Of a DNA stretch of 64,000 nucleotides, positions 33,871 to 46,238 are shown piece after piece. This stretch comes from Mytilus galloprovincialis. Lineage: Eukaryota > Mollusca > Bivalvia > Mytilida > Mytilidae. Below the pieces are notes generated by a model that saw only the letters and a list, made by a program, of their open reading frames with translations, did no database searches and was not told the origin of the DNA. How positions within the stretch are numbered: position 1 is the stretch's first letter; each line of letters starts with the position of its first letter. The translations under genes and the position numbers were made by a program. Location: NCBI RefSeq assembly GCF_965363235.1, contig NC_134844.1, positions 49,224,872 to 49,288,871 on the forward strand, read 5' to 3'.

Positions 33871-35020
33871 TCGTTACATGTAATTACTTAAGTGATGCAA
33901 CTCAATTTACTTATAAACTTCCTTATTAAAGAAACTTATATAAAAGTAAACATGTTCATTATATTTTGCTGTGTGAAATTGCTTATGCGGGAAAGACCCA
34001 TTACAACCCGACCATAGAGGAGACAACAGCGTCACATCATCTATTTCCATACCTTGAACAGGTATTCCTACAATAACAAGGCCAAGACTATTGATTTTTT
34101 AATATTGATTCTATTTTATTATAAACATCCTTTATGCAAGGTGCCATACAATGTACCACGTAACTTGTCAAAGAGCCAAATAATATTGAACAAATTTAAA
34201 TCGTGATTTTCTCATTCTGAATATATGTATATCTGTATTTGTCCTGGTCTTTTAATGTTTTATCGTCTATAAGATAAGATAAGATAATACATGTATATAT
34301 TATAACCGGAGAACATCTTACATCAGTTGGTCATAGATCACCCCATGTTACTAACACATGCTATATTGTCTTTTCTGTCATTTTAACAAATCGGCCCTTT
34401 GTTGTGATACAGATGCAACAGCTTCTTGATGTTTTACCTACAATCACTATTTGTAGTGTAATTGATTTGATCTGTTGTGTTTTTTCGATGACTTAGGTAC
34501 CGGTGTAGGGACGGTGGTAAAAAATTCAATACTAGTATCTATATAGTTTGTGAATTGGCGAGAAAATTGTTGTTGACTGCATTTGTTACATATAATGCCA
34601 TGTTCAAAAAAGGTTTCGAAAAATTGTTTGTGTTGTTTTGAAACTTGTATACAATGGCCTTATTTGAAGTTATGTGTATATTACACTCACAACATGTAGG
34701 CTCCATTGCTATAGAATTAATTCTCGTGTTATTGGTTATGTACAGGCACCTACATCAGTTTAACGGCAGTTGTTCCTTGAATATATGTAATAAATGTAAA
34801 CACATAAATAGAAAGTTCGTCAAGAGTATGGACAGTCATAGGAATGCACACAATAAGCGATACATTATTTTTTTCTTTGATACATGTTGAATGATATACC
34901 AGTAAACTATATAGTCAAAAATGAACCAGAAAGACTCTATGAAATAAGCAAACATCCGAAAAAATATGATAGAAACATTAAAATTTAATATAACAACACA
35001 AAAAATGCAAATATATTGAG
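33871..35020. other. Insert interior, mostly unassigned
   Basis: Contains a fragment of the ACAACCCGACCATAGAG family at 33998-34032 and a short AAGAT-type repeat near 34270. The plus-strand open stretch at 34645-34890 has no family resemblance. Confidence 0.5.
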
Positions 35021-35024
35021 CGAG

Positions 35025-35098
35025 ATTTGAACCCTTACTTCAAAGTCATCATATATTAGTAGTTCTGTGCTCTACTGATTGAGCTACGGCGATGCTTA
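35025..35098 (-). pseudogene. tRNA-like sequence with A and B boxes
   Basis: On the minus strand TAGCTCAATCAGTAGAGCA matches a D-arm and A box, and GGGTTCAAATCTCG a T-arm and B box. The acceptor strands do not pair, the T stem is poor and no clean anticodon stem forms. It is therefore a tRNA pseudogene or the head of a tRNA-derived SINE rather than a working tRNA. Confidence 0.5.
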
Positions 35099-35748
35099 TA
35101 CCTTTATCTTTTATTAAGAGGCTATATCGGTACAATTTATCGATGTTACAACTTTTTCTTTAAAAAGTTGTTTTTTGTGTAATAAGGACACACTAAACCA
35201 ATTTCATTTTTAAACGAAAATATAGTATGAATAACAACAGTCATAAAAAGCATAACTTTTTTTTGGTTTGAAATGTCCTTCAGGGGGGACTCCCTGTTTT
35301 TCCTACCTAAACACACCCGAAAATCCGCATATTGGACTTTTATCCTTTTTGAAGGTTACATTAACTATTGATCACACGTATCATAATATATGTAAATCGA
35401 GATATTGATCAAAAAGCATTTTTATTTTTTGTTTTTATAGTAAATTTCATTCTGTCGACACTTTTTTGAATTGGCCCTTCTGTGAAAAAAATCCTCGGCA
35501 TATTGGCCCTACCTCTTTAACTCTCTCGAGTGGAGAAATATCGTAATACACGAGTTAGAGTGGTGGAATGTGTATTACTGCATGAATGTCCATTTGCTGA
35601 TATCTGCATTGTTGTGATGTAAAAGTCCCCACTGCTTTGCACCAGTAATGAGGAAAACTATTACTCCATATTATTCTCGTTTAGTGTAACTCAATAAACT
35701 ATGTTACTTGTTTTTACATCCTTTTGATATATCTAAGTATATCTTTAC

Positions 35749-36075
35749 GCTTAAAATCCTTTACTATTATTATGAATTATAATTCCATTGTTTATCAATA
35801 CCTTATAGTCCAAAATAAAGGCAACAGTAGAATGCAGCTGTGAAAAAGTCATAAATTGATTGAGAGAAAACAACTCTGGATTACAAACTAAAACCGAAGG
35901 AAACACATCAACCATAAGAAAAAAAAACCAACAGAAACACTGAACTGCAACAAAAACAAACGCCAATGCAACATACATAGAAACGAATTATTAAATAACA
36001 ACTGCAATTTTCCTGCCTTGTTACACGAAAAAAAGTAGGTTGAACCTGGGTTTGTGGCTAGCCCAACCTCGTTCT
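35749..36075 (+). mobile_element. Mussel repeat R, copy 1
   Basis: Shares with 36747-37075 the blocks AAATAAAGGCAACAGTAG, GATTGAGAGAAAACAA, CAACAGAAACACTGAACTGC, ACATAGAAACGAA and a final TTGTGGCTA. The family also occurs at 59570-59800, in the form AAAGGCAACAGTAGTATACC. Confidence 0.8.
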
Positions 36076-36359
36076 TATTGTAAAGGTTGAAAAGTCACCA
36101 TCTACCTCCTTATCTCTACAACGTCGATATCATTACACACTATATTTGTTTTAATAATGTCCTATGTTGGTCACACTTTAGTTTGATGTGCGATTTCTTC
36201 GAAAACGGTTGGTTAGACATGTTATCGTTTGTTATTGGTTTAAATAAAATCTATTACATCTATTTATTTATTTTCATCTGATAAAAATGACTCCGAATAG
36301 TCCAGTATTTTTATTGATTGGACGGCCCATAGCTCCCGCATCATAAAATCTAAAGGATA

Positions 36360-36645
36360 TGGTATTTTTTACGAACGAACTCTTCCCTTACCCTGGGATA
36401 GAGATGTAACAGTACAACATAAGAACAAACTATGAAAATCAGTTAAAAAACTGATCAAAACTATGATGAAAAAAATACCGGACGTGGCAGGGTATCTATA
36501 CGTCCCAACAAAAAAGACATTAAGGACAGACTTGAAAGTACTCAGAGTCAGTGCTGACAGCCAGCTTAAAGCAAATGACAACAAATAAAAAAATACGCAT
36601 CTAAGAGTAAAATATCAATCAGAACAACATGAACAAATCCAACTT
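36360..36645 (+). mobile_element. Tail fragment of the 38458-type SINE
   Basis: Contains CTCTTCCCTTACCCTGGGAT and AACATAAGAACAAACTATG, matching the downstream half of the copy at 38458-38900. Confidence 0.65.
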
Positions 36646-36746
36646 TCTATTTGATTTAGCGCAAACCGTCATTAACAGTTCGAGAATAACATAAGCTTTT
36701 GAGTAATACCAAGATACAGGTATCGACATATTGTAGAGCTATGAAT

Positions 36747-37075
36747 GTGCATATATATATAAATTATAATTCCAGTGTTTACCAATACCTTACAGTTCAA
36801 AATAGAGGAAATAATAGTATGCCGCTGTTAAAAAGTCATAATTTGATTGAGAGAAAACAAATCTGGGTTACAAACTTCAACTGATGGAAACACATCAAGT
36901 ATAAGAGGAAACGATCAAAACAACAGAAACACTGAACTGCAACAAAAACAAACGTGAATGTATCATACATAGAAACGAACTTCCAATTTCCCCACATGGA
37001 ATAGAACATTTAAGAAAAGAAATTGGAGTTGATCCTGGTTTTGTGGCTAACCAAACCTCGTGCTTAATGGCAATG
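36747..37075 (+). mobile_element. Mussel repeat R, copy 2
   Basis: Same family and orientation as 35749-36075, about 1 kb downstream. The two copies have diverged noticeably. Confidence 0.8.
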
Positions 37076-37129
37076 TTAAAGAGTTCCCCATCTTTTCATT
37101 AAAGATTCCCTTAAATACAAAACAAAAAA

Positions 37130-37500
37130 ATGTTTTCTTGTCCCTCGCTTCAAATGGTGGACGATCGACATTTTTTAAAACAGTTATGCCCCTTATAAAT
37201 AATGAATTTATAGAAAATGTCCTCGTTAGCGTTTTCATGCATACAATTCTTGCCAAATTCTTATGTAACTTATACTATAGGTTAATATCAGCAATATCCC
37301 GGACAAGTTCTAAAAAGGGGAACGATCGACCTCAAAAGAGCAATGTCTTTTGAAATATCAAATTTATGGAAAATTGCCTCATTGGCGCTCTCACAGGTAC
37401 AATTTATTCAAGATTTTTATAAGACTTATACTTTAAGTTACTATCATTAATGTCTCGGACAGGTTCTATAATGGTGGACGATTGACTTTTTTTAATGAAC
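37130..37500. repeat. Degenerate tandem repeat, about 157-bp units
   Basis: A GGTGGACGATCGAC-like block recurs at about 37157, 37315 and 37472, preceded by 'TC.CGGACA.GTTCTA' and followed by 'TATGCCCCTT' or similar. At least two and a half units are visible. I recognise the type from mussel satellites. Confidence 0.7.
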
Positions 37501-38457
37501 TATTCCCTTTAGAAATATTAAGTAAGTGCACCACTCGGTTCTTTGATGCTGTTAGTGAATATATGTTTTTGCCTTTAAGGTTTCCATGTACATGTTTTCC
37601 CTCCAGTTTTAATATAACAGGCGGCTGATGCCAAGTGAGGTTATACCAGAGGTTAACACCGTGTTTCTTTAATTTATAACGTTTGACAAGGCGGTATGTC
37701 ACATTCGTGAAAAGGGAAAGGGATTGTAGTTACGACATACATTGTTTAATCTTGTAGTTTTTTTCTTGAAAATATAAGTTAAAAAAATTTAACTACTGGT
37801 ATATAGGTTAATAGCATGAAGAATATCTTGCTTAAAATTTAGGCACAGTTGATAATGTATCTTTGTAATCTGTTCATTCGCAATTTCAAATCTCAGAGGT
37901 GTCAAAGTTTATAAGAATATGTTTATTAATATTGAAAATTTTCACTTCTATTATGTGCACTTTTTAATTTGCTCAGTCTTGAGAACGATGAATCTAAGTT
38001 AATTGTCGGTTGTGTTCCTGATCACATTATACATTTGTTGATCTATTTCAGATTTAAAAGGGAGACGTTTATTATTTTTCTTTCATTAATTTGGAGAATA
38101 AAAAACACTAGTATGGCAAACAATTGGACCCTATTTATTTTTTATCTACAAATAGGACAAATTGAGCATTTTAAGGATATGATCATATAATTCTTCTGCC
38201 ACATATACACGTAGACACCAATGTTTATTATAAACCATTGAATGTATACCTGTAGTACTTTATAGATTTAACCTACTCGGGTGAGGCATAGTCACTTTCA
38301 TCACTTCAATTTGTGTAATTTTAAACCTTTGAAGACTGATATCAATGATCGGATTCGTTTTTCAAATTGTTTCTTATCTAACGTACAACTTGTATCTGAA
38401 GATTATTTTAAATAAATGTGTTGTTGTTCACATCATTGTTTTCCATAAGAAAATAAG
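37501..38457. other. Insert interior, no gene seen
   Basis: A+T-rich with short random ORFs only. No repeat or motif stands out. Confidence 0.4.
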
Positions 38458-38900
38458 AAATGGTATGATTGCCAATGAGAAAAAAATCCTCCAGAAATCA
38501 AATGACGTAGAAATTAACAACTAAAGATTACCGTATGGCCATAAGCAATGAGCTAAAACTCATACATCTTAAGCAGCTAGAAAGGCCCAAAGAAAATACA
38601 AATGTAAACCATTTTAAACGTGGAAAATAGGCCTGTAATTTGGATGGCCTACACCACATCTTCCTAGATCTGATCTATAAACAAAACAATGAAAGAAAAA
38701 AGTTTATAATATACAGCAATAAACGGCAATTGAATTACAGGCTTATGACTTGTGACATGCACGTAAAGAATGTGGAAGGATTAAACAAGTTTGCTGGCAC
38801 CATAACTCTTCCCCTACCCTGGGATAGTGGTTTAAGAATACAACATAGTAACACAGTATATAATCAGTTAAAATACGCATAACTCGTCAGACCAAAACTA
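38458..38900 (+). mobile_element. SINE-like repeat, long copy
   Basis: Starts AAATGGTATGATTGCCAATG and continues through AATTAACAACTAAAGATTAC, GAAAGGCCCAAAGAAAATAC, GAATTACAGGCTTATGACTT and CCCCTACCCTGGGATAG. The order matches the family seen at 4400-4661 and in the fragment at 36360. Confidence 0.75.
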
Positions 38901-39883
38901 TGACAAAAGACATCATTAAAGTTTATCCGGATCGTATCTAAATTTCTGGGCATCAAATGAAATATTCTGTTTTAAATAAGTTTAACAGGTACAGCCAAAC
39001 TTCCAAACCAAATCTTGGTATCTATGAAGAATTAAGTAAAGGTTTCAAGTTATTAGGGTAAACGAAATCTCTGAAGGTATACTTCACCAGTAATACATAG
39101 AGTATGTTCTTATTTCCAAAACGTATATACATGTTATCAAGGAGAACATTAACAGCTTCAATCGTGGCGTCACAACTCCAGTAAGTAAATATCAAATTAA
39201 CCTGTCTAAGCTTATTAGAGAAGAAGGCTTGGAAAATAAAAATTAACACTTTATAAGTTGTATGCATCTGAAGCATTTTTTTATTTGTCTACTTCAGGAA
39301 CGCTCAAAAACAGATTTTACATTATGTTTTTCAATATTTGTTAGGGTGATATCCATTGAATTCCATAATACTTCCATGTGACGTTCGTTACAAGATTGTA
39401 AGGACAAAGTCTTGTTTGTATGCTATATCCCATATAACTGTCATTTATGTAACTTTTCCGTTTAGTATCAACTTATGCATGGTAAAATTTGATGCATTTA
39501 TGTTTGTATGATTATATATATTTATTAAGTTTTTATAATTAAAAGCGATTTTATAACGATCGCACAACACTAAATTGTGTTTGGTTGTTTCTACGAAATT
39601 TAAATAAGGAATCTTTTTATTTTCGGAGGAGTTAAACGAGGGAGAAGATAATTAATCTGATTTAAAATATAAAGTAGGTCAAATGATTTAATATCGGTTT
39701 TCTGAAACATTCGTGTTAAACTACCCATGTCAATTGTATACCCATGCCGCTATTTAAAGAACACGATCGATTCGGTAAGTTAGAAATAACTTCCTCGTCC
39801 GCCATTTTGTAATTTGGGTTGAACTACGACGGTAAGAATACATTTATCATGTTTATCTCCTTTTTAATTCATAAAATGACTTG
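38901..39883. other. Right end of the insert
   Basis: No ORF of note. Near 39795-39835 there is CGTCCGCCATTTTGTAAT, a match to the YY1-type CCGCCATNTT motif, followed by CGACGGTAAGAATA that could be a splice donor. This could be a gene start or a retro-element promoter, but there is no downstream exon that I can support. Confidence 0.35.
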
Positions 39884-42800
39884 TTATAGAATTAAAAATA
39901 TTGTTTTCTAAATATTCTATTCTATGTACTTCTGCCTTACAGTTCAAGAAGATCATATACAGTTAATCTAACTTAAGATGATCAATTCATCTTTTTCAGC
40001 AGCAACCATTGTAAAATTGTTTGTTTTAAGATAACAAAACTATATAAGAAATTAATTGGAAATTGTTCAGACATTAAGGTTTTTCAAAATGAGTTGGGGT
40101 TGGGGTTGGGCGTTATTTGGTAAATTATTCGAAACTTCTACCCACCAAATAATTATGAAATGGCTGATATATTGTGTCACAAAAAATCATTCGTTGTACT
40201 TTTAATATTTTTATGTTTATGAGGAATATATAAGGGTCTAAATAAAATTTACAGAATGGAAAATATTGAGCAAAACATAGGAGAACAAGAAATAACAACA
40301 AACTGGGTTTTCATTAAGTTATTAGAGTCTTGATAAAGTAATGAAGGACCTTAACTCCTGGGCGGCTAAAGTAAAAACAAAATCAGGTCGTTGATTTTCT
40401 GTTGGAGGTTTTACGGTTACATCATATTTGGTAAAATCTACGTCATTTGGTTTCTAATGGATAATTTCTCATTGGCAATCATAGCATCACTCTTCTTTTT
40501 ATAATGAAGAAAATTAAATAGAAATAATGGTTTGTCAATTTATTTGGACAAGCAATATAAAAAATACAAACATATTATGAATTAATTAAACATTGGTCCA
40601 TGTATCTCGAAACTTTGAAAAAAATTACCTTTTAGTCACAATTAGGCAACGAATTTTAATCTTTTGTGGGGGACATGGATTAAAAAAAATGCTCATTTCT
40701 TTCACAAAGGAAGTGAACGTTCGAATTGTTTTTCCTTAAGAATCAAAAAGGAAGGGATACATGCAAAATTGATTTTCAAAATAAGTGTTTGTCCCTGTAT
40801 GTTTTTCACAAAAATAAAACACTTTCGACGTTTCTTTATTTATTCATAATATTGCTGTCTTAGACGTTGTCGATTAGAGAAGAATATTATTAATGAAAAT
40901 GCAGATTTCTTTTAAATTTCAACAACGATCATCCCTATGAACGGCAATCAACGAGCTTTAACATATATGGTATCGACCTGTAAACTTTGTGTCGGTTGTC
41001 GCGTTTATGCATCTACACAGTATTCTTTATTGTTTTCCACTTACATGGTATATATCTCATCTATTCCTTCTCTTTAATTTCTTGCACAAACGTAATACAA
41101 AAGAGTATTCTTTTTCTATCTGCACGTTAAGGCACCCTTGTATATACACGTGAAGTCTGACTAGGTAGCTTGTTGCAAGACCAGATTTCAACCCTTAGCC
41201 AGCGTACCCCTCATTTTGTACTGCCAATCCAAATGTTCCGCCCGTCATCACGTCGACCGACGAGGAGAACCTACTTCTTATACTGATTGTTATTTTGTTT
41301 TCAGAAAAATTATGCATGGAATATCTGCCACTGGAGGTTGCAGGTAATAATCAAGCAATAAATTGTTATATTTTGCAATTGACTGTATGAATATGCAAAC
41401 TAAAAATATTTATTTCATATGTATGTGTTCATCCCCATCCTGAGTCCATAATAGTACAATGACAGATTTTTCGCATATTTCCTCTTCTTCTTAAATTACT
41501 TATAATACGTTTCGTATTAAGACAAGCTGATACAGAGACGCCATGATGGATAAAAGATCACCTCAATAAAAATATTATATTATACTTTGCTCTTTGTACA
41601 TTGTTTTTAATTTTGTAGTCCACACATTTTTACAATTTTTCGTCATTTTTAATTGTTTCTGTGCATATATTTATACCAGAAGACAAAAATGAAGCCAATG
41701 AATAGAATATAATTGACTAAACAAATAAAAGAAAAGAAAGCTGTAAAGTCATTTATTCAAAAAATGATTAGGGTTGAGGATAAAAAAAAAAGAAAATTAC
41801 GTAAAAAAAAGGTTGTCAAGATAAAAAAAAATAGTATTACGTGATATGAGCATCTCATTTAGACCCTCATATATACGTCCAATATTTCTCGAAATCAGAT
41901 ATTGTACTGAGTATTTATGAAACTAATACAATCTTAGATGGATGTACATAGACTAAGGTAGGAATTTAAAAGTTATAGTCTAAATAGAAAAAGGATAGTC
42001 ACGATTTGATCAAAATGTGTGTATTAAATGGATGGAGAAAATTGACCCTCGTCGTTTTTGGTTGACTATATGCGTTCCAAACTGAATATGGTCAATCCAA
42101 ATAATAAAAGGCAAGTTAAGTTCAAAATTAAGAGGCGGAATTAGGGGGGGGGTGCTCCCTTCACGGTGTTTCATCTAGTCTTAAATATAACGGCTACCAA
42201 TCTTCATACTACCTTGTCCCTTTTTGCGAATCAAGATACGCATCTGATATTTAAGGGATGAACTTTTGTGTTGGTTTTCATTGGCTGTAAATTACATTCA
42301 TTTCTCAAAAAATAATTCAACCATAGAAAAATTGATTAATTTTTGGTGATTAACGACACTTTTGTCCCTATTGAAAATCAATCAATCAATAGCAATCAAC
42401 TAATGTATCAATCAATCAATCAAAAAATATTGCAGTCGGTCGCACCTGTAACTTGCTGACTCACAAGCCCAGTGTTGACAGACTAGAAATACAGTAGTTG
42501 CACTACCTATATCTATCGACCAGGGAGGTCCTATTTTAAACTGATAAAATCTGTTTGTGAATGCGGACTAACGATTAAGAATTTGTCTACCAAGCGTTAA
42601 CTAAAGTTTCGATAGGTCGGGTTAACACCTATTTATTTATGGTGAAATTTTCATTCCAAATGACGAGGAAATTTCCCCGATAGCAAAAAAAGAAGAGAGG
42701 ATGGTGTATGGCACGCCTGAACCACTTTTATAGATAATTTCAAATTATCTCAGATAAACTAGGATGTTCTCACTATTTTACATTAAGCGCAGATAAACCG

Positions 42801-43828
42801 GGATTATCTCGATTTTTTCAGATAATCCCGGTTTTTCTCAGAATTTTCAGATAAACCGGAATTTTCTCAGCTAAATGCACATTGGAGATAATTCATTATA
42901 TTCCTCACAAAAATAGATAAATAATTAACTTGAGAAAATCCGGGATTATCTGAAAATTCAGAGAAAATCGATTGACTGAAAAAAAGGAGCCAATAGAAAG
43001 TCACGACACATTGGAGGAAAATTTCATGGTCATAAGGGATAGATATAGAGACAATGGTGCAGCTATACAGATAGAGAAGAATGAAAGATAAGGATCTTAA
43101 GGGGAAACGTTTAAGAACGTTTAATATTCCAAATTTGATAAAAATAATAATTGATTTATTCAGGATGTACATGTATTAAAAGTATATCGATATTAATGAA
43201 GATCAGAGAGTTTGAACAATTTAGAAGTTTGTCTTGAGAGTTTCTTTTAAGAGAATTTGAATTTTATATCCGTATTTTTCTTTATTAAGATAGTGAAATA
43301 TGTTACATAAATCTGGCATCGGCACAATTAGCTAGGACAAATAACTAAAATGTTGAAATAAGTTTAGCGAAAAGTTGAAATACACCATTTCGAAGTTTTA
43401 AAGAGTTTCCTTTTAGAAAGTCATAATCTTATAACAAAAAAAAAAAATTCACGCGCCGTTTTTCTTTCCGTACTTTTCTCTAGTAAAACAGTGAAATATG
43501 GTGCAGGAATTTATCATCCATTTTATTGCTAAGTGTTACATTTTAGTACTTATTTAGTAAGTTCAATTATAAAGTTTTTTGTCAATTAGATAATCTAATC
43601 ATGATGATGAAAAATGACCAATACCTGAAATATTTATTACCTTACAACTCTGCTATATTGTTAATCAGTTTGTTTTTTTCAAGACACGTGCTCAGTGTAT
43701 AAATAACCACTAACCAAACGCTATTAAAACAGGGTTTTGATCCTTACAGGACTCAACATTTTCTTATGAATTAGATCTATATTTGTTAACATTTTTAAAT
43801 TAAATAAACTGAATGGATTTCTTAAATT
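39884..43828. repeat. Module M, copy D, right part
   Basis: Continues module M from the TTA junction through the full second half. Relative to copies A and B it has an internal deletion of about 0.35 kb near 41745, where AAAGAAAGCTGTAAAG joins TCATTTATTC. It keeps the CCGGGATTATCT hairpin (42795-42835) and stops about 110 bp short of the end seen in A and B, where a SINE begins. Confidence 0.9.
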
Positions 43829-44345
43829 CCCGGCGAGGGAAGAACAAAAACATTTGCGAAAGCAAATTTACAGATCTAACATTGTTGGGTTGATGTTTAG
43901 ACGAGTTGTATATACATAATGTACACAGCCATGTATCACCATCATTGCTGGTGATCCGATGGATAAATCTGTTGTAGAGTTGTCACTGACTCAGACGTAC
44001 TTATAAATATAATTATTGACTGTATCTTGCATTAATTTGTAGGATTCTTAACTATAGATAATTGAGCTGATCTGTAACAATAACATCTCCATGCCTTATA
44101 TAACATGAACTGTAGTATGACGCTAGATTAAAACTGACAAGGAAAGGTAACACACGACCACCGAAAGCTTTATTTTTGTGAAGCCCAGGTGGTCGTATGG
44201 TCTAGCGGGACGGCTACAGTGCAGGCGATTTGGTGTCACGATATCTCAGTAGCATGGGTTCGAATCCCGGCGAGGGAATAACAAAAAATTTGTGAAAGCA
44301 AATTTACAGATCTAACATTGTTGGGTTGATGTTTAGACGAGTTAT
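43828..44345 (+). mobile_element. tRNA-headed SINE, tandem pair
   Basis: A headless copy starts CCCGGCGAGGGAAGAAC at 43828. The next copy has its full head at about 44196-44270: GTGGTCGTATGGTCTAGCGG (A-box-like) and GGGTTCGAATCCCGGCG (B box). Both share AAAGCAAATTTACAGATCTA and ACATTGTTGGGTTGATGTTT. The step between the two CCCGGCGAGGG sites is about 440 bp, so this is a tandem duplication of one unit. The second copy runs into a TA tract. Confidence 0.8.
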
Positions 44346-45606
44346 ATATATATATATATATATAGCTATAGCAGAAACGTATTGAATTTTCTATTGTAAT
44401 AGTAGGAACGTGTTGAATGTCATATAGTATTTATAGGAAGTTGATTAATTTTGTTTACATATTTCAGGTACTTGTTGAAGGTCCTATAACTGTAGCAGTA
44501 AATTGTTCAATAGCCTATTGGTATATTAGGTTCTTTCGTTGTCCTATATCTAAACCAGGTACGTGCTAAATACACATTGTTATGGTAGGAACTTGTTGAA
44601 TGTCCTATACTTATAGCAGGAACTTGTTGAATTCCTATAGTTATAACATGTACTTGATGAATATCCTAGAGATTTAACAGATACGGGTTGAATTCCTATT
44701 GTTATAGTAGGAATTTGTTTAATGTCTTAAAGTTATAGCAAGTACTCGTGGAATGTCATATAATTATTGCAGGTAGTTGATGAATGTCTTTTACATATAG
44801 CAGGTATCTGTTGAATATCCTATTGTTATAGTTCGTACTTATTGATTGTCCTATGGATAAAACAGGTACATGTTGAATTTCCTGTCAGTTAAGTAGGTAC
44901 TTGTTGAATGTCCTATAGTTATACGAGGCACTAGTTATATATCAGGTACGTGTAGAATTCCTATTGTTATACTAGGAACCTGATGAATGTATTATTGATA
45001 AAGCAGGTACGTGTTGAATTTCCTACTTTTATAGTAGGAACTTGTTGAATGTCCAAAATCTATAGCAGGTACTTGTTGAATATCCTAGTGGTATAGTATG
45101 TGCTTGTTGAATGTCCTATACCTTTAGCAGGTATCTTTTGAATATCTTTTTGGTATGGAAGGTACTCGTTGAATTTTCTATAGGTATAGCAAGTAGTTGA
45201 TGCATGTCCTTTAGATATAGCAGGTACTTGTTGAATGTCCTATAGCTATAACAAGTAAATGTTGAATATCCTATTGATATAGTAGGTTGTTGTTGAATGT
45301 TCTTTATCTATATCAGGTACGTGTAACTGTTAATTACATACTGTTATAGTAGGAACTTGTTGAATGTCCTTTAGTTATAGCAGGTACTTGATGAATGTTC
45401 TATAGTTATATGAGGCACTTGTTAAATGTCCTATAGTTATATTAGGTACTTGTTGAATGTCATGTAATCAAACCAGGTACTTGTTGAATGTCCAATGATA
45501 ATTCTAGGTAGTTGATTAATGTCCTTTACAAATATCAGTAACTTGTTGAATATCCTTTTGGTATAATAGGCTTTTGTTGAATGTCATACATATATATATA
45601 TATATA
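44346..45606. repeat. Degenerate minisatellite of about 31-bp units between TA tracts
   Basis: The unit is close to ACTTGTTGAATGTCCTATAG followed by TTATAGCAGGT, repeated about 40 times with many substitutions and small indels. TA tracts bound it at about 44346-44364 and 45590-45606. A short copy of the same motif is seen at 21110-21185. Confidence 0.9.
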
Positions 45607-46030
45607 GCAGGTACGCTCATTCGCCAAAAAAAGTTCACATTGTGGCTCGCGGCTGATAGTATAAGTTATAAGGTTCGCTATTCGTAGGGGGGTCAGTAGT
45701 GAACCGTATAACGAATTTATCGCATTTTGTAGAAAAATACAACAACATCAATAGATAACGTCACCATAAATAGTATACGTGACGTCATGAACCCCCTTTG
45801 AAATTTACTAACCCCCTACAGATCCATAGGGGGTCACCACGTGACGGCGTTTAACCAATCACAACGTCATAATCTACCCGCGGCGCGATAATTTGCGATA
45901 TCAATCATAGGTACAGATATTTGAACTTAAGACTATATAATCGACAGAGATTATTTTTGGAAAGAGTAAAAATGTTTCAACGGATGAATCAATCTTTATT
46001 GCATTAAGAACAACATTGCTCTAACAAAAT
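45607..46030. other. CpG-richer unassigned segment
   Basis: Contains GTGACGTCATGAACC, CACGTGACGGCG, an ACCAATCACAACGTCA stretch and CCCGCGGCGCGATAA. These resemble CRE, E-box and CCAAT motifs, so it may be a regulatory or transposon end sequence, but no gene follows directly. Confidence 0.35.
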
Positions 46031-46060
46031 AGCAAGGTATATGTATATATACCTTGCTAC
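46031..46060. repeat. Short perfect palindrome
   Basis: AGCAAGGTATATG is followed by TATATACCTTGCT, giving a 28-base near-perfect inverted repeat with almost no loop. Confidence 0.85.
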
Positions 46061-46094
46061 TTAAACCTATAATGGTATACTTTTATAAATTGTG

Positions 46095-46165
46095 ACTTGG
46101 ATGGAGAGTTTTCTCATTGGCACTCATACATATGTACCACATATTCTTATATCTATCTATCACAA
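46095..46165 (-). mobile_element. SINE head fragment, inverted
   Basis: GGATGGAGAGTTTTCTCATT followed by GGCACTCATAC is the reverse complement of the 4400-4661 SINE head, truncated. Confidence 0.65.
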
Positions 46166-46238
46166 ACATGACAGAATATAAAGAACAATGAAATAATGCA
46201 AAGATAATTTACAATAATACACACATTTGTACAACGTA

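Larger units (their letters stand above)
32614..39886. mobile_element. 7.27-kb insertion of unknown class with TTA target duplication
   Basis: Flanked by TTA at 32611-32613 and 39884-39886, in a site that reads GTAATTATAG in units 1 and 2. The insert has no ORF above about 100 codons, no transposase or reverse-transcriptase motif that I can see, and no obvious terminal inverted repeat (ends ACATACACTATAAC and ATAAAATGACTTG). A 3-bp TWA duplication is typical of PIF/Harbinger elements, but the lack of inverted repeats argues against a simple case. It carries its own load of older repeats, listed separately. Confidence 0.75.
30904..40969. repeat. Tandem triplication, unit 3, split by a 7.27-kb insertion
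   Basis: The left part is 30904-32613 (1,710 bp) and the right part resumes at 39884, ending at 40969. Counting the shared TTA once, the two parts total 2,793 bp, exactly the length of unit 2. Beyond 40969 the sequence continues into the original module M (GTATCGACCTG), whereas units 1 and 2 jump back to the next unit. Confidence 0.9.

Noticed and set aside
35025..35098. Functional tRNA gene
   Set aside because: A and B boxes are good, but acceptor and anticodon stems do not form, so only a tRNA-like pseudogene is listed.
44365..45590. Possible CRISPR-like array of regular units
   Set aside because: The units are contiguous and degenerate with no unique spacers, and the setting is eukaryotic. 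It is a minisatellite.
45800..45850. CRE and E-box-like motifs as a promoter
   Set aside because: No gene follows within a reasonable distance on either strand except decayed elements, so the motifs are reported only as sequence content.
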